Source of the DNA: Faucicola sp041855445
GTDB lineage: Bacteria; Pseudomonadota; Gammaproteobacteria; Pseudomonadales; Moraxellaceae
Assembly: GCA_041855445.1 (NCBI GenBank)
Contig: JBHAEG010000022.1
Span: 31,615-95,614 of the forward strand
DNA: 64,000 nucleotides
Reading direction: 5' to 3'
Shown here: piece after piece, positions 36,234-46,113 of the stretch
Position numbering within the stretch: the stretch's first letter is position 1
Layout of the letters: each line of letters opens with the position of its first letter
Made by a program: the position numbers and the translations under genes
Notes under the pieces: model-generated
What the model saw: the letters and a program-made list of their open reading frames with translations, nothing else
The model's database searches: none
What the model was told of the DNA's origin: nothing

Positions 36234-36758
36234 ATGATGAACTTAGAAAAGCCCAACTCGCCAAAATCTCAAAGCACGCAGGATACATTTAGTCAAAATA
36301 TACAACCAGACATACCCATTGAAGTGCAAAAAACTTATACCATGCAATCAGTGCCAATGATGAATAAGTTAAATAATTTAAATTTAACCAGTTATAATCA
36401 TTTAACTTATGCCTTGTATGTATTAAGTTTTTTTACGGGAATTACTTGGATTTTGGCAATTATCTTAAATTACGCAAAACGGCAAGATGCAGAGGGGACG
36501 TGGTTATATAGTCATTTTGATTGGCAAATTAAAACCGTCTGGTATAGTATGTTTTTTGCAATTATTGCGATTTTTATGATGATTATTGGGTTTGGTGGGG
36601 CATTTATTGGGGCAATGTTATCAAATAATACGGCATTGGGTGGTAGTAGTTTATTAGGGCTATCAGGCGTTGTCATGATGTTATTGGTATTTTGCTGGTA
36701 TTTATATCGAATTGTAAAAGGTTGGATAGCTTTATCAAGTCAGCAAGAGGTATCGTAA
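36234..36758 (+). CDS. DUF4870-like membrane protein
   Basis: About 174 residues. The hydrophilic N-terminal 60 residues (NLEKPNSPKSQSTQD...) are followed by three to four hydrophobic helices (LYVLSFFTGITWILAIILNY, TVWYSMFFAIIAIFMMIIGF, GVVMMLLVFCWYLYRIVKG). The helices and the spacer HFDWQIKTVW resemble DUF4870-type proteins. I use ATG 36234 rather than the upstream TTG at 36177. A strong terminator follows 3 nt after the stop. Confidence 0.7.
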   Translation: MMNLEKPNSPKSQSTQDTFSQNIQPDIPIEVQKTYTMQSVPMMNKLNNLNLTSYNHLTYALYVLSFFTGITWILAIILNYAKRQDAEGTWLYSHFDWQIKTVWYSMFFAIIAIFMMIIGFGGAFIGAMLSNNTALGGSSLLGLSGVVMMLLVFCWYLYRIVKGWIALSSQQEVS

Positions 36759-36760
36759 TA

Positions 36761-36793
36761 GGCTAGCAATAAATTTGCTGGCTATTTTTTTTT
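36761..36793 (+). terminator. Strong intrinsic terminator
   Basis: GGCTAGCAA (36761-36769), loop TAAAT, TTGCTGGCT (36775-36783), then A and nine T. It closes the hydrolase-zapE-gpsA-sixA-gspLM run. Confidence 0.85.
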
Positions 36794-36805
36794 AGTCAAT
36801 ATTGT

Positions 36806-36811
36806 TATAAT
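36806..36811 (+). promoter_or_regulatory. Putative -10 for pyrD-cvpA-purF
   Basis: TATAAT just after the terminator and about 120 nt before pyrD. No good -35. It is the first consensus -10 after the terminator, so a likely start for the operon. Confidence 0.35.
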
Positions 36812-36928
36812 AGTTTACTATTTTTTGAATGTTATTTAATTTTTATTGATTGTAAATTTAAGCTAAGTTGATGAAGCATTGAGTTTTATCAATTTGTCAT
36901 ATTCATTAATAAGAGTATTCATTTGCCT

Positions 36929-37963
36929 ATGTACGCCTTACTTCGTCCTATTCTGTTTCAAATAGACCCTGAAAAAGCTCACGAAATGACGCTTGAATTG
37001 TTAGAAAAATCTAACAATGCAGGTGTTTTAGGGTTAATGTATCCTAAACAAGAACTAACTACGGAATGTATGGGTTTAACGTTTAGTAATCCTGTTGGTT
37101 TGGCGGCTGGATTAGATAAAAATGGTGAATATATTGATGCGTTATCAGCATTGGGATTTGGTTATATTGAAATTGGTACAGTGACACCAAAACCACAGGC
37201 AGGCAATGATAAACCTCGTTTGTTTCGATTAAAAAAAGCTCGGGCAATTATTAATCGTATGGGATTTAATAATAAAGGGGTTGATTATTTAATTGAACAG
37301 GTTAAACGTAGTAAATATCAAGGGATTTTAGGTATTAATATTGGTAAAAATGCCGTGACACCTGTTGAAAATGCGTTAGATGATTATTTATTTTGTTTGG
37401 AGCGGGTATATCCTTATGCTTCTTATATTACGATAAATATTTCTTCACCCAATACAAAAAATTTACGAGATTTGCAAAGTGGTGATGCGTTGAGTGCCTT
37501 ATTAGAAGGTATTAAAAATCGCCATCAGCAGTTAGCAACGGAACATCAATATTATGTGCCATTGGTGCTAAAAGTTGCTCCTGATTTAGATGAAAGTCAA
37601 ATTGATTTTATTGCCAAAGAACTTATTCATTTTGATATTGATGGATTAATTACCACAAATACGACATTAAGTCGTCATGGTGTGGAGGATTTGCCACATG
37701 GTGAAGAGGCGGGTGGATTGTCTGGTCGTCCTGTGAGTCATTTAAGTACGCAAGTATTATTTGAATTTGCTGAGCGTTTACCAAAATCTATTGCGTTAAT
37801 TGGTGTAGGTGGTATTGATACAGGAGAGCGGGCGGTGAATAAAATTGTTGTTGGTGCAGATTTAGTACAGATTTATAGTGGCTTGATTTATGAAGGTCCA
37901 GCATTAATCCAAAAATGTGTTGAAGCAATCGATGATTATCGTTTGAAACATTCACATGGTTAA
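36929..37963 (+). CDS. pyrD: Dihydroorotate dehydrogenase (quinone), class 2
   Basis: Oxidises dihydroorotate to orotate in pyrimidine synthesis, passing electrons to quinone. The N-terminal membrane helix segment MYALLRPILFQIDPEKAHE is class 2 specific. FMN and substrate motifs are PVGLAAGLDKNGE, RMGFNNKG, NISSPNTKNLRDLQ and GVGGIDTGE. 344 residues from ATG 36929, which fits homologs. A TTG six nt upstream has the better-placed AAGAG site, so translation may begin there with two extra residues. Confidence 0.95.
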   Translation: MYALLRPILFQIDPEKAHEMTLELLEKSNNAGVLGLMYPKQELTTECMGLTFSNPVGLAAGLDKNGEYIDALSALGFGYIEIGTVTPKPQAGNDKPRLFRLKKARAIINRMGFNNKGVDYLIEQVKRSKYQGILGINIGKNAVTPVENALDDYLFCLERVYPYASYITINISSPNTKNLRDLQSGDALSALLEGIKNRHQQLATEHQYYVPLVLKVAPDLDESQIDFIAKELIHFDIDGLITTNTTLSRHGVEDLPHGEEAGGLSGRPVSHLSTQVLFEFAERLPKSIALIGVGGIDTGERAVNKIVVGADLVQIYSGLIYEGPALIQKCVEAIDDYRLKHSHG

Positions 37964-37968
37964 ATAAA

Positions 37969-38481
37969 ATGCTTGATATTATTATTTTTATTAGCTTATT
38001 TTTTGGATTGTGGCAAGGGTTTCAAGTTGGTTTATTACGTTCTTTGGTGTCATTGTTTGGTTGGTTATTTGCCTTAATTTTTGCTACTTATTTTGCCAAA
38101 CCATTATCAGGTTTTTTTATAGGGCTATCTAATTCACCTATCTTAACTGTGCTTATTGCCTTTATTGTCGTTGCATTATGTGTGATTGTTGGTTTGCAGA
38201 TGATTTTATGGGTAATGAGTAAGACTTTATCAGGTTTAAAGTTAAGCATTTTAGATAAATTGGCGGGAGCCGTGTTTGGCATTAGTAAAAATTTAATGGT
38301 AATTTTGTTGGTGTTTAGTTTAATTGCTCCGTTTATTCAAAATTCCCAGTTTTGGCAACAGTCAAAAGTTGCCCCAGCGTTATTGCCTTTTGCTCCATTT
38401 GCTGTTGAATTATCTAAAAATATTACCAAACAAGTATCTGATGTAACCACAGAGCAGTTAGATGATTTAAGCAATCAATAA
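37969..38481 (+). CDS. cvpA: CvpA-family membrane protein
   Basis: 170 residues with four hydrophobic helices. Named for its role in colicin V production and placed before purF in many gammaproteobacteria, as here. Motifs: DIIIFISLFFGLWQGFQVGLLRSL, LDKLAGAVFGISKNLM. It starts 5 nt after the pyrD stop, giving a tight pyrD-cvpA-purF operon. Confidence 0.92.
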   Translation: MLDIIIFISLFFGLWQGFQVGLLRSLVSLFGWLFALIFATYFAKPLSGFFIGLSNSPILTVLIAFIVVALCVIVGLQMILWVMSKTLSGLKLSILDKLAGAVFGISKNLMVILLVFSLIAPFIQNSQFWQQSKVAPALLPFAPFAVELSKNITKQVSDVTTEQLDDLSNQ

Positions 38482-38526
38482 AATCAGTTTTTAAGTTTTT
38501 CCCAGTCAAATAAAGAGGTTTTTTGT

Positions 38527-40065
38527 ATGTGTGGAGTTGTTGGTATCGCCGCCCATAGTCCAGTTAATCAGATGTTATATGATGCCTTGACTATGTTACA
38601 ACATCGTGGACAAGATGCAGCAGGTATTGTTACTTGTCAAGATGGGCGGTTATTTTTACGCAAAGAAAATGGCATGGTCAGAGATGTATTTATGACCCAA
38701 CATATGATTAGATTGGTTGGGAATTTTGGCATTGGTCATGTGCGTTATCCAACGGCTGGTTCATCAAGTTCGGCAGAGGCTCAGCCTTTTTATGTCAATT
38801 CACCTTATGGGATTACGTTGGCTCATAATGGTAATTTGACCAATGCTGAAGCGATAGCAAAAGAATTGTATCAAGAGGACTTACGTCATATTAATACGGA
38901 TTCTGATTCTGAAGTTTTGCTAAATGTGCTTGCTCATGAAATGCAAAATATTGGTAAACCTAATCCAAATCCCCAAGATATTTTTAAAGCGGTGCGTGCA
39001 GTGTATGAACGTTGTGAAGGGGCGTATGCTGTTGTGGCGATGATTACTGGCTATGGTTTATTGGCGTTTCGTGACCCAAATGGTATTCGTCCATTAATTT
39101 ATGGGCAACGTTTGGCAGAAAATGGCGGTATGGAGTATATGGTTGCTTCTGAGTCAGTCGCATTGACTGGGGCTGGATTTGACATTATTCGTGATGTGCG
39201 TCCTGGTGAGGCTATTTTTATTACTCAAGACAATCAATTATTTACCCATCAATGTGTTGAACCCAAAGAATTTACACCTTGTATTTTTGAATATGTATAT
39301 TTTGCTCGTCCAGACTCCATTATTGATGACATTTCTGTGTATAAAGCCCGTATGCGTATGGGTGAGAAATTAGCTCAAAAGATTTTGAGAGAATGGGGAC
39401 AAGACCATGGTATTGATGTTGTCATTCCAATTCCAGACACATCTCGTACCTCAGCGATGGAATTAGCCTATCATCTTGGTGTTAAATATCGTGAAGGCTT
39501 TATGAAAAATCGTTATATTGGACGCACATTTATTATGCCAGGGCAACAACAACGTAAAAAGTCTGTACGTCAAAAGCTCAATGCAGTGCCATTAGAGTTT
39601 AGAAAGAAAAATGTATTATTGGTTGATGACTCTATCGTGCGTGGTACAACTTGTCATGAAATTATTCAAATGGCTAGAGATGCTGGTGCGAAAAATGTAT
39701 TCTTTGCAAGTGCCGCTCCACCTGTAAAATTTCCAAACGTATATGGTATTGATATGCCAGTGCGTAGCGAACTTATTGCGTCAGAGCATAGTGTTGAAGA
39801 GGTACGTCAAATTATCGGAGCAGACCGCCTAATTTTCCAAGATTTAGATGATATGATTGAAGCGGTACAAGATAAACACAGCCCTGTGAAAAAGTTTGAT
39901 TGTTCTGTATTTGATGGTAAATATGTTGCAGGCAATATCGATGACGCATATTTAGAGGCATTACAACAAAAACGTAGTGACCTTGCTAAACAAAAAAAGC
40001 AACAAGGGGCAACGATAATTGCCGATACGCCTGTTGATATGGTTGGAGTAAACCCAGAAAATTAA
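38527..40065 (+). CDS. purF: Amidophosphoribosyltransferase
   Basis: First step of purine synthesis: PRPP plus glutamine to phosphoribosylamine. The N-terminal nucleophile is Cys2 (MCGVVGIA), with no propeptide. The glutaminase domain has GHVRYPTAGSSS and LAHNGNL. The PRTase PRPP loop is VLLVDDSIVRGTT. 512 residues (E. coli 505). AGAGG Shine-Dalgarno. A perfect palindromic terminator follows. Confidence 0.97.
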   Translation: MCGVVGIAAHSPVNQMLYDALTMLQHRGQDAAGIVTCQDGRLFLRKENGMVRDVFMTQHMIRLVGNFGIGHVRYPTAGSSSSAEAQPFYVNSPYGITLAHNGNLTNAEAIAKELYQEDLRHINTDSDSEVLLNVLAHEMQNIGKPNPNPQDIFKAVRAVYERCEGAYAVVAMITGYGLLAFRDPNGIRPLIYGQRLAENGGMEYMVASESVALTGAGFDIIRDVRPGEAIFITQDNQLFTHQCVEPKEFTPCIFEYVYFARPDSIIDDISVYKARMRMGEKLAQKILREWGQDHGIDVVIPIPDTSRTSAMELAYHLGVKYREGFMKNRYIGRTFIMPGQQQRKKSVRQKLNAVPLEFRKKNVLLVDDSIVRGTTCHEIIQMARDAGAKNVFFASAAPPVKFPNVYGIDMPVRSELIASEHSVEEVRQIIGADRLIFQDLDDMIEAVQDKHSPVKKFDCSVFDGKYVAGNIDDAYLEALQQKRSDLAKQKKQQGATIIADTPVDMVGVNPEN

Positions 40066-40085
40066 ATAATTATCAAGTTATGACA

Positions 40086-40115
40086 AAAAGGTGTATTTAT
40101 ATAAATACACCTTTT
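40086..40115. terminator. Bidirectional terminator between purF and azlD
   Basis: A 30-nt perfect palindrome: AAAAGGTGTATTTAT (40086-40100) and its exact complement to 40115. A-run and T-run at the ends suit both strands. It lies between convergent genes, and its last two bases overlap the azlD stop. Confidence 0.85.
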
Positions 40116-40467
40116 AATTTATCTTATCAAATAACCATAAAAAACCATTTAAACTGGCGATACCAATTATCATACTAACAAATAATTGTTTAAATAAATG
40201 ATAACTTAATAATACCACTATCAATGCTAAACCTTGAGCGATTAACATTGGAGAAATTACAAAATTTTGTGAACTATCAACCCATTGTAATGATGATAAC
40301 ACCAATAAACACATGACGGCTAATGGTAAGCCTCGATTAACTGCCAATAGTAACGGAGAGGTTAGAAATTTTTTTGGTAAAATAACAGGCATTACTCGAA
40401 TAATAAATGTGACAACTGCCATTGCCAATGTGGCAAAAATTAAATAACTGTTTGATAAATCGCCCAT
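40114..40467 (-). CDS. azlD: AzlD-family branched-chain amino acid exporter subunit
   Basis: 117 residues, four hydrophobic helices (ATLAMAVVTFIIRVMPVIL, GLPLAVMCLLVLSSL, and two more). Small partner of AzlC in export of branched-chain amino acids. 15 nt after azlC. Shine-Dalgarno AGGAT before the ATG. Confidence 0.85.
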   Translation of the reverse strand: MGDLSNSYLIFATLAMAVVTFIIRVMPVILPKKFLTSPLLLAVNRGLPLAVMCLLVLSSLQWVDSSQNFVISPMLIAQGLALIVVLLSYHLFKQLFVSMIIGIASLNGFLWLFDKIN

Positions 40468-40482
40468 ACTTTATCCTAAAAT

Positions 40483-41157
40483 TTAGCGAGATGTATAAAA
40501 AAAATGTCCAACAATAAATAAAACACTGATAACAATAGCTGATAACAATGCCCAGCTAGAAAACAGCCATAATGCCAATGCAAATGCTAGCATTGCCATA
40601 AAAATTGGATATAATTGTTTAATAACTTTAAACTGTTCATATGCCAAAATTACAAATAAACATACCAACGCAAAATCTAAAATTGGCACTAAATCATTTA
40701 ATCCAGCACCAATCAACAATCCTAGAATTGTACCAATGACCCAATAACTTTGATTAAAAAAACTAATTGGCAACATAAGATTTTTGCGTTGCTCTTCATT
40801 AAGTGTTGTTAAAACGGAAAAAGTTTCATCTGTAAGAGCAAATAAACAATAAGTTTTTGAAAATTTATTGGTGGGGAGTTGCTGTAAAAGTGGTATGGCA
40901 TAAAATGCGTGACGCAAATTAATCGCAAATGTATTACTAGCAAGGGTTGTTATACCAATACCTGACGCTAATAATGGAATACTGGCGTATTGTGCGGCAC
41001 CAGCATATAATAAAATACTGGATAAAACTGCTGACCATGCAGGTAATCCTGCTGCCACAAATAACACACCAAAGGCTATACCTGCAGGAATATACCCCAT
41101 CGCCACAGGTAAACTATAACGTAAAGATTGTTTTAAAATACTATGATGACTATTCAT
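40483..41157 (-). CDS. azlC: AzlC-family branched-chain amino acid exporter
   Basis: 224 residues with about five to six helices. The family signature is in SLPVAMGYIPAGIAFGVLF, SILLYAGAAQYASIPLLASG and AINLRHAFYAIPLL. Exports branched-chain amino acids with AzlD. Starts 9 nt after the MATE gene stop, so the three genes may be one unit. Confidence 0.88.
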   Translation of the reverse strand: MNSHHSILKQSLRYSLPVAMGYIPAGIAFGVLFVAAGLPAWSAVLSSILLYAGAAQYASIPLLASGIGITTLASNTFAINLRHAFYAIPLLQQLPTNKFSKTYCLFALTDETFSVLTTLNEEQRKNLMLPISFFNQSYWVIGTILGLLIGAGLNDLVPILDFALVCLFVILAYEQFKVIKQLYPIFMAMLAFALALWLFSSWALLSAIVISVLFIVGHFFYTSR

Positions 41158-41166
41158 AAAAATTAA

Positions 41167-42549
41167 CTATTTAAATTGAGAAGGTAATAACTGATGAAGT
41201 GGTGTTATTGCTAAATAAATTGCTAATGTGATTGCTCGAGCTAATAAAAACACATATAAAGCCAACCAAAGTCCATGATTGTCATAATGAGTGACTAATA
41301 ACCAGCTAGTCGGAAAAAACAATATAGCAACGATGATTGAGCCGTTACGAATAAATTGCCCTGCTGTTAGTCCAAAAAAAATCCCATCAAGCCAATACGC
41401 CCCAACCCCAATCACAGGTAATAAGACCGCAAACCATTGATATTGTTTGGCAATCTGTTGAATATTATCAACATTGGTCATTAATGTAATGAATGCTGAA
41501 ATACCGAAGCACCAAAATAATGATAAAATCATTGCTAGTCCATAACTAATTAATCCAGTTCTAAAAATAATCGTATAAAATAATTGATAATCACCTTGTT
41601 GGCTATGAGCAACACTTTTTCCTGTGAGACTTTCAGTAGCAACGGCAACACCATCTAAAGCAAAGGCAGAAATGGTTAAAACCTGTAATAATAATGTATT
41701 ACTTGCTAAAATACTTGAGCCTTGCATGGCTGATAATTTAGTTAGCCAGCTTAAACTTAATGTTAATAATAATGTACGGATAAAAATATCTCGATTTAAC
41801 ATTAATAATGGTAATAATTGTTGATAATGAAAATTTTTCCATTGATAACGTGGTGGAAATAGCTGAAAAAATTTGATAGATAGCTGGGAAGACACTAGCC
41901 ATAAAGAAACTAGATTACCAATAAAATAACCAAAAACTGTACCTATCGCAAGTCCAAGCATTTGCCATTGCCAAATATATACTAATGCTAAAGATATAAT
42001 TAAATTAGTAATTGCAATTGCTAATTGTTGCCAAAAAATATAACGTCCTAGTCCTTGTCCAGCAAACCAACCTAAACACACATAATTAATTAGCTCAAAT
42101 GGTAATCCCCATATTCTAATGGACGTATATTGATAAGCAATATGAATAACTTGTGCTTCTTGACTGAAAAAAGATAAGATTGGCATGAGTAAAAATGGCT
42201 TAATTAACCATATTAATCCACTAATGCATAATGCTAAAAAAATTGCCCGTTGCAATAAATACAATAGTTGTTGGTAATTATTTTGAGTATTATGTGATAT
42301 TTGTCCGCTAACCTGAGCTGTTTGTCCTGATGTTGCATATTGTAAAAAATTAAAACTAACTAAAATCAACATCATAAACTGAGTAGCAATGCCTAACCCT
42401 GCCAAAAAATCTGCCTGCCCAAAATGCCCTGCAATTGCTGTATCAATAATTCCTTGCAACGGCATAATCATATTTGCAAAAACTACAGGAATAGCAATTT
42501 TTATAATGGTACGATAACGAATGTCGAGTGATGAAAAATATTGTTGCAT
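41167..42549 (-). CDS. MATE-family efflux transporter (DinF-like)
   Basis: 460 residues with about 12 hydrophobic helices. MATE features: IAIPVVFANMIMPLQGIIDTAIAGHFG at the start and the duplicated LDGVAVATESLTG in the second half, which is close to the DinF branch. Exports drugs or metabolites with H+ or Na+. No strong Shine-Dalgarno. Substrate unknown. Confidence 0.87.
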   Translation of the reverse strand: MQQYFSSLDIRYRTIIKIAIPVVFANMIMPLQGIIDTAIAGHFGQADFLAGLGIATQFMMLILVSFNFLQYATSGQTAQVSGQISHNTQNNYQQLLYLLQRAIFLALCISGLIWLIKPFLLMPILSFFSQEAQVIHIAYQYTSIRIWGLPFELINYVCLGWFAGQGLGRYIFWQQLAIAITNLIISLALVYIWQWQMLGLAIGTVFGYFIGNLVSLWLVSSQLSIKFFQLFPPRYQWKNFHYQQLLPLLMLNRDIFIRTLLLTLSLSWLTKLSAMQGSSILASNTLLLQVLTISAFALDGVAVATESLTGKSVAHSQQGDYQLFYTIIFRTGLISYGLAMILSLFWCFGISAFITLMTNVDNIQQIAKQYQWFAVLLPVIGVGAYWLDGIFFGLTAGQFIRNGSIIVAILFFPTSWLLVTHYDNHGLWLALYVFLLARAITLAIYLAITPLHQLLPSQFK

Positions 42550-42579
42550 AGTGAATAATGATGTTTAGCTGACAAAAGA

Positions 42580-42603
42580 ATACCCCATCAGTTGATAGGG
42601 TAT
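42580..42603 (-). terminator. Terminator after secF
   Basis: ATACCC/GGGTAT arms, a C-A mismatch, then ATCA/TGAT around a GT loop, followed on the minus strand by TTCTTTTG, 23 nt after the secF stop. Confidence 0.6.
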
Positions 42604-42625
42604 AAATCATTGAATAATAAAAAGG

Positions 42626-43840
42626 TTATTTTGCTGGTGCGTTTCTATCCTCAAAGGTAACTTCTTCTTCAACAAATTCAGGCTTAACTTGCACAACAAA
42701 GTCTTTGCGAGACATTCCAAGCCATAAAGGAATTGCACTAGCAATATATATTGATGAGAAAGTACCTAAAATTAAGCCAATAAATAACGCCACTGAGAAC
42801 CAATATAAACTTGGTCCACCCAAAAACATCATTGCCAATACCACTAATAATACGGTGGAAATGGTCATAAATGTACGGCGTAACGTTTCTGTCAAAGATA
42901 AATCAACAATTTCTGTTGGGCTGATACCACGCACACGGCGAAAATTTTCTCGAATGCGGTCAAATACAACGATTGTATCGTTAATCGAATAGCCAATCAA
43001 AGATAAAATGGCAGCTAACACAGTTAAATCAAATGGCCAGCCAAATAATGCAAAGATACCAATGGTAATAATACTGTCGTGGAATAATGCAATAATTGCC
43101 CCTGCTGAGAGCTTTGCTTGGAAACGTACCATCACATAAATGAACATACATGCTAAAGCTAACGCCATTGCACCAACAGAGCTTAAATAAATTTCGCCAC
43201 CAACTTGACTACCAACAATATCTAAATTGGTAATTTTGGCATTATTATCAGGTAAATCAAGGGCTTTGTCTAAAGTTGCACTTAAACCATCAATTTTATC
43301 CTGAGGAGGCAGGCGTAATAAAATTTCTTGGGTATTGCCCAAATATTGTACGACACCATCATTAAAATTGTTGCTTTCTAACGCTTGTTGAACTTGAGTT
43401 TGTTCAACAGGTTTTTCATAAACAACAGTTGCCGATACCCCACCTGTAAAATCCAGACCTAAATTTAAACCTTTGGTAAAAATTGCCACGATTGCCACGA
43501 TGGTCAAAACCGCTGACAAAATAACAAAAGGTTTGGCAACACTCATAAAACGAATAATTCGTTTACCTGTTAATGTTTTTTCACCACCAAAATCATTTGC
43601 AGTAAAATCATCGTTTACAGGCATTGTTGAAGTAGTAGTATCATCTGTCGTTTCCACATTTTTTGCGATGGCTTGTGGCTGATGATTAGCACCTCGACCA
43701 TTTCGGCGAGGTGCTTTGCGATGGCGTTTTAAACTACTGGCTTCGGTAGTTGGGTGAACCCCTAATTCTGACAAAGATGGATTATCATTTAAAGGTTCTT
43801 GATTATCTGCATTTTCTTCTCTATTATTTTCATCACGCAT
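42626..43840 (-). CDS. secF: Protein translocase subunit SecF
   Basis: Works with SecD to pull secreted proteins through SecYEG using the proton gradient. Core: GLNLGLDFTGGVSATV, GSQVGGEIYLSSVGAMALAL, GYSINDTIVVFDRIRENF. Six helices. The 404 residues exceed the usual 310-325 because of an N-terminal hydrophilic extension of about 90 residues (Asn/Glu-rich, then KRHRKAPRRNGRG). AAGGAG favours ATG 43840 or the adjacent ATG 43843. It overlaps the secD end with its ribosome site. Confidence 0.94.
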   Translation of the reverse strand: MRDENNREENADNQEPLNDNPSLSELGVHPTTEASSLKRHRKAPRRNGRGANHQPQAIAKNVETTDDTTTSTMPVNDDFTANDFGGEKTLTGKRIIRFMSVAKPFVILSAVLTIVAIVAIFTKGLNLGLDFTGGVSATVVYEKPVEQTQVQQALESNNFNDGVVQYLGNTQEILLRLPPQDKIDGLSATLDKALDLPDNNAKITNLDIVGSQVGGEIYLSSVGAMALALACMFIYVMVRFQAKLSAGAIIALFHDSIITIGIFALFGWPFDLTVLAAILSLIGYSINDTIVVFDRIRENFRRVRGISPTEIVDLSLTETLRRTFMTISTVLLVVLAMMFLGGPSLYWFSVALFIGLILGTFSSIYIASAIPLWLGMSRKDFVVQVKPEFVEEEVTFEDRNAPAK

Positions 43841-43851
43841 CATCAATCTCC

Positions 43852-45738
43852 TTAACCAATACTCAAACTTTTCACATTATTACGATAGCCATAGAAAATT
43901 TGGATTAACGCTCGAGTGACCGTAATGGCGGTAAATAATGAGCTGACAATACCAATGGCTAATGTGACAGCAAACCCTTTAATTGGTCCTGTGCCAATCG
44001 CAAATAAAATAAAGGCGACTAATAATGTTGTTAATTGAGCATCAAAAATACTGCTAAATGCTCGGTCAAAACCAGCAATAATCGCTGACTTTGGTCGGAC
44101 ACCATTTGCAAGCTCCTCACGGATACGCTCAAAAATCAATACGTTAGCATCAACAGCCATACCAATGGTTAAAACAATCCCCGCAATCCCTGGTAGTGTT
44201 AAAGCTGAACCAATAACAGACATAATTGCTAAAATCATGATTAAGTTAAATGCTAAAGCTAAATTGGCAATAAAACCAAAGAAACGATAGAAGATTAACA
44301 TAAAAAGGAATACAAGGAAATAACCAACTTGCGTTGAGAATATACCTTTTTCGATGTTTTCTTGCCCTAATGATGGACCAATCGTGCGTTCTTCAACGAA
44401 GTACATTGGTGCTGCCAATGCCCCAGCTCGTAATAATAAGGCTAATTCTGCTGCCTCTGCATTGCTATCAAGTCCTGTAATTTGGAAAGTTGAGCCAAAC
44501 ACCCCTTGAATAGTGGCTTGATTAATAATTTTACTTTCAGAGTATGGTGTGCGGATTTCTTTTACTTCGCCTGTTTTAGGGTCAGTTTCATAGCTAATAC
44601 GTTGTTTATTTTCAATAAATAATACAGCCATCTGCTTTCCAACAGATTTTGCTGTCGTATTTTGCATTAACTTACCACCAGCACTATCTAAAGTAATGCT
44701 AACTTGTGGGCGGCCATTTTGGTCAAAACCAGATTGGGCATCTTGTACGTTTTCACCAGTAACAACAGTTTGTCGTTGCAATAAGGTTTTTTGTGGAGAA
44801 TTGACCTCGCCAAATGAAAAAAGCTCTGTTCCTGCAGGTAAAGTACCCGTTGGATTGGCTTGATAATTGGCATTTTCTTCAGCGACTAGACGAAACTCAA
44901 GATTTGCCGTGCGACCAAGTACCCGTTTTGCCTCAGCGGTATCTTGTACACCTGGTAGTTCAACAACAATACGGTTTAAACCTTGTGACTGAACCACAGC
45001 TTCTGCCACGCCTAATTCGTTAATACGATTGCGTAACGTTGTCAAGTTTTGTCCAACGGCATATTGGGCAATCTCAGACAGTTTGGCATCACTGTAGACC
45101 ATGTTCAGGCTTGCCCCTTGGTCAGTAATGATAGGTTGGATAGCAAAATCTGTTCCCACCATACGCATAATAACCCGTTGAGCTTTATCACGGGTTGCAT
45201 TATCAGCAAATGTAAGTAGTAAACCATTCTCATTGATTTTCATGCTACCAACAGTAATTTGCTGACTGCGTAACTCTCGGCGAATATCCTTGCTAACGGT
45301 GTCAAGGCGTTGAGAAATGGCTTTACTCATGTCTACTTCTAGTACGAAGCGAACACCACCTCGCAAATCTAGACCGAGTTTAATCGGCGATGCACCAATA
45401 TTACGCAACCATTCAGGGGTTGTTTGAGCAAGATTTAACGCAACAACATAATTATCGCCTAGCTTTTCTCTTAATATTTGTTGGGCTTTTAGTTGGTCTT
45501 CGGGTTTGGTTAATAATAACGCCGATTTGCCATCAAAAGTTTCATTGTGAGAAGAAATACCTGCATCAGTCAAGATTTTTTTAGATTGAGTCAGTACCTC
45601 TTCCGTCAGTGTTGTGCCTGCTGATGCCCCTGTTACCTGCACAGCAGGTTCGTCTGGATACAGATTTGGCAGGGCATACAGTGTACTGATAATCAGTACA
45701 AAGGCAATCATAAAATATTTCCAAACAGGATAATGCAT
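43852..45738 (-). CDS. secD: Protein translocase subunit SecD
   Basis: 628 residues with an N-terminal helix, a large periplasmic part (GASPIKLGLDLRGGVRFVLEV, then the head domain), and five C-terminal helices with IGMAVDANVLIFERIREEL. E. coli SecD is 615. Partner of SecF, which follows after a few nt; YajC is upstream. Confidence 0.96.
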   Translation of the reverse strand: MHYPVWKYFMIAFVLIISTLYALPNLYPDEPAVQVTGASAGTTLTEEVLTQSKKILTDAGISSHNETFDGKSALLLTKPEDQLKAQQILREKLGDNYVVALNLAQTTPEWLRNIGASPIKLGLDLRGGVRFVLEVDMSKAISQRLDTVSKDIRRELRSQQITVGSMKINENGLLLTFADNATRDKAQRVIMRMVGTDFAIQPIITDQGASLNMVYSDAKLSEIAQYAVGQNLTTLRNRINELGVAEAVVQSQGLNRIVVELPGVQDTAEAKRVLGRTANLEFRLVAEENANYQANPTGTLPAGTELFSFGEVNSPQKTLLQRQTVVTGENVQDAQSGFDQNGRPQVSITLDSAGGKLMQNTTAKSVGKQMAVLFIENKQRISYETDPKTGEVKEIRTPYSESKIINQATIQGVFGSTFQITGLDSNAEAAELALLLRAGALAAPMYFVEERTIGPSLGQENIEKGIFSTQVGYFLVFLFMLIFYRFFGFIANLALAFNLIMILAIMSVIGSALTLPGIAGIVLTIGMAVDANVLIFERIREELANGVRPKSAIIAGFDRAFSSIFDAQLTTLLVAFILFAIGTGPIKGFAVTLAIGIVSSLFTAITVTRALIQIFYGYRNNVKSLSIG

Positions 45739-45780
45739 AAATTGACTTCTTTAGGTGTTAAGTTATATGATTGACTGTAT

Positions 45781-46113
45781 TTATTTTAAATTATCTAATG
45801 TGCCTGCAGGTAATACAGAAATGACAGACGCACGTTGTACCATAATATCTTGATTTACGTTCAATGAAACAACAGCATAGTCACCTTGTAGTTTTTTAAT
45901 TTTTCCCATTAAACCACCAGCAAACACTACTTCATTGCCTTCTTTTAAAGATTCAATCATTTGGCGATGTTCTTTTTGACGGCGTGACTGAGGGCGGATT
46001 AATAAAAAATAAAAAATCACAAAAAATGCAACAGGCAATAATAATTGCATGAACATTGATGGAGCAGCAGCTTCAGTATTTGCGTAGGCCGTTTGAATAA
46101 ATAATGGTAACAT
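45781..46113 (-). CDS. yajC: Preprotein translocase subunit YajC
   Basis: Small accessory protein of SecDF. From ATG 46113, which has an AGG site 7-8 nt upstream, it is 110 residues, the same as in E. coli; the longer frame begins with TTG. One helix, LLLPVAFFVIFYFLLIRPQSRRQKEHRQM, then LKEGNEVVFAGGLMGKI. A preceding hydrophobic stretch (MLPLFIQTAYA) resembles a signal sequence. Confidence 0.92.
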   Translation of the reverse strand: MLPLFIQTAYANTEAAAPSMFMQLLLPVAFFVIFYFLLIRPQSRRQKEHRQMIESLKEGNEVVFAGGLMGKIKKLQGDYAVVSLNVNQDIMVQRASVISVLPAGTLDNLK

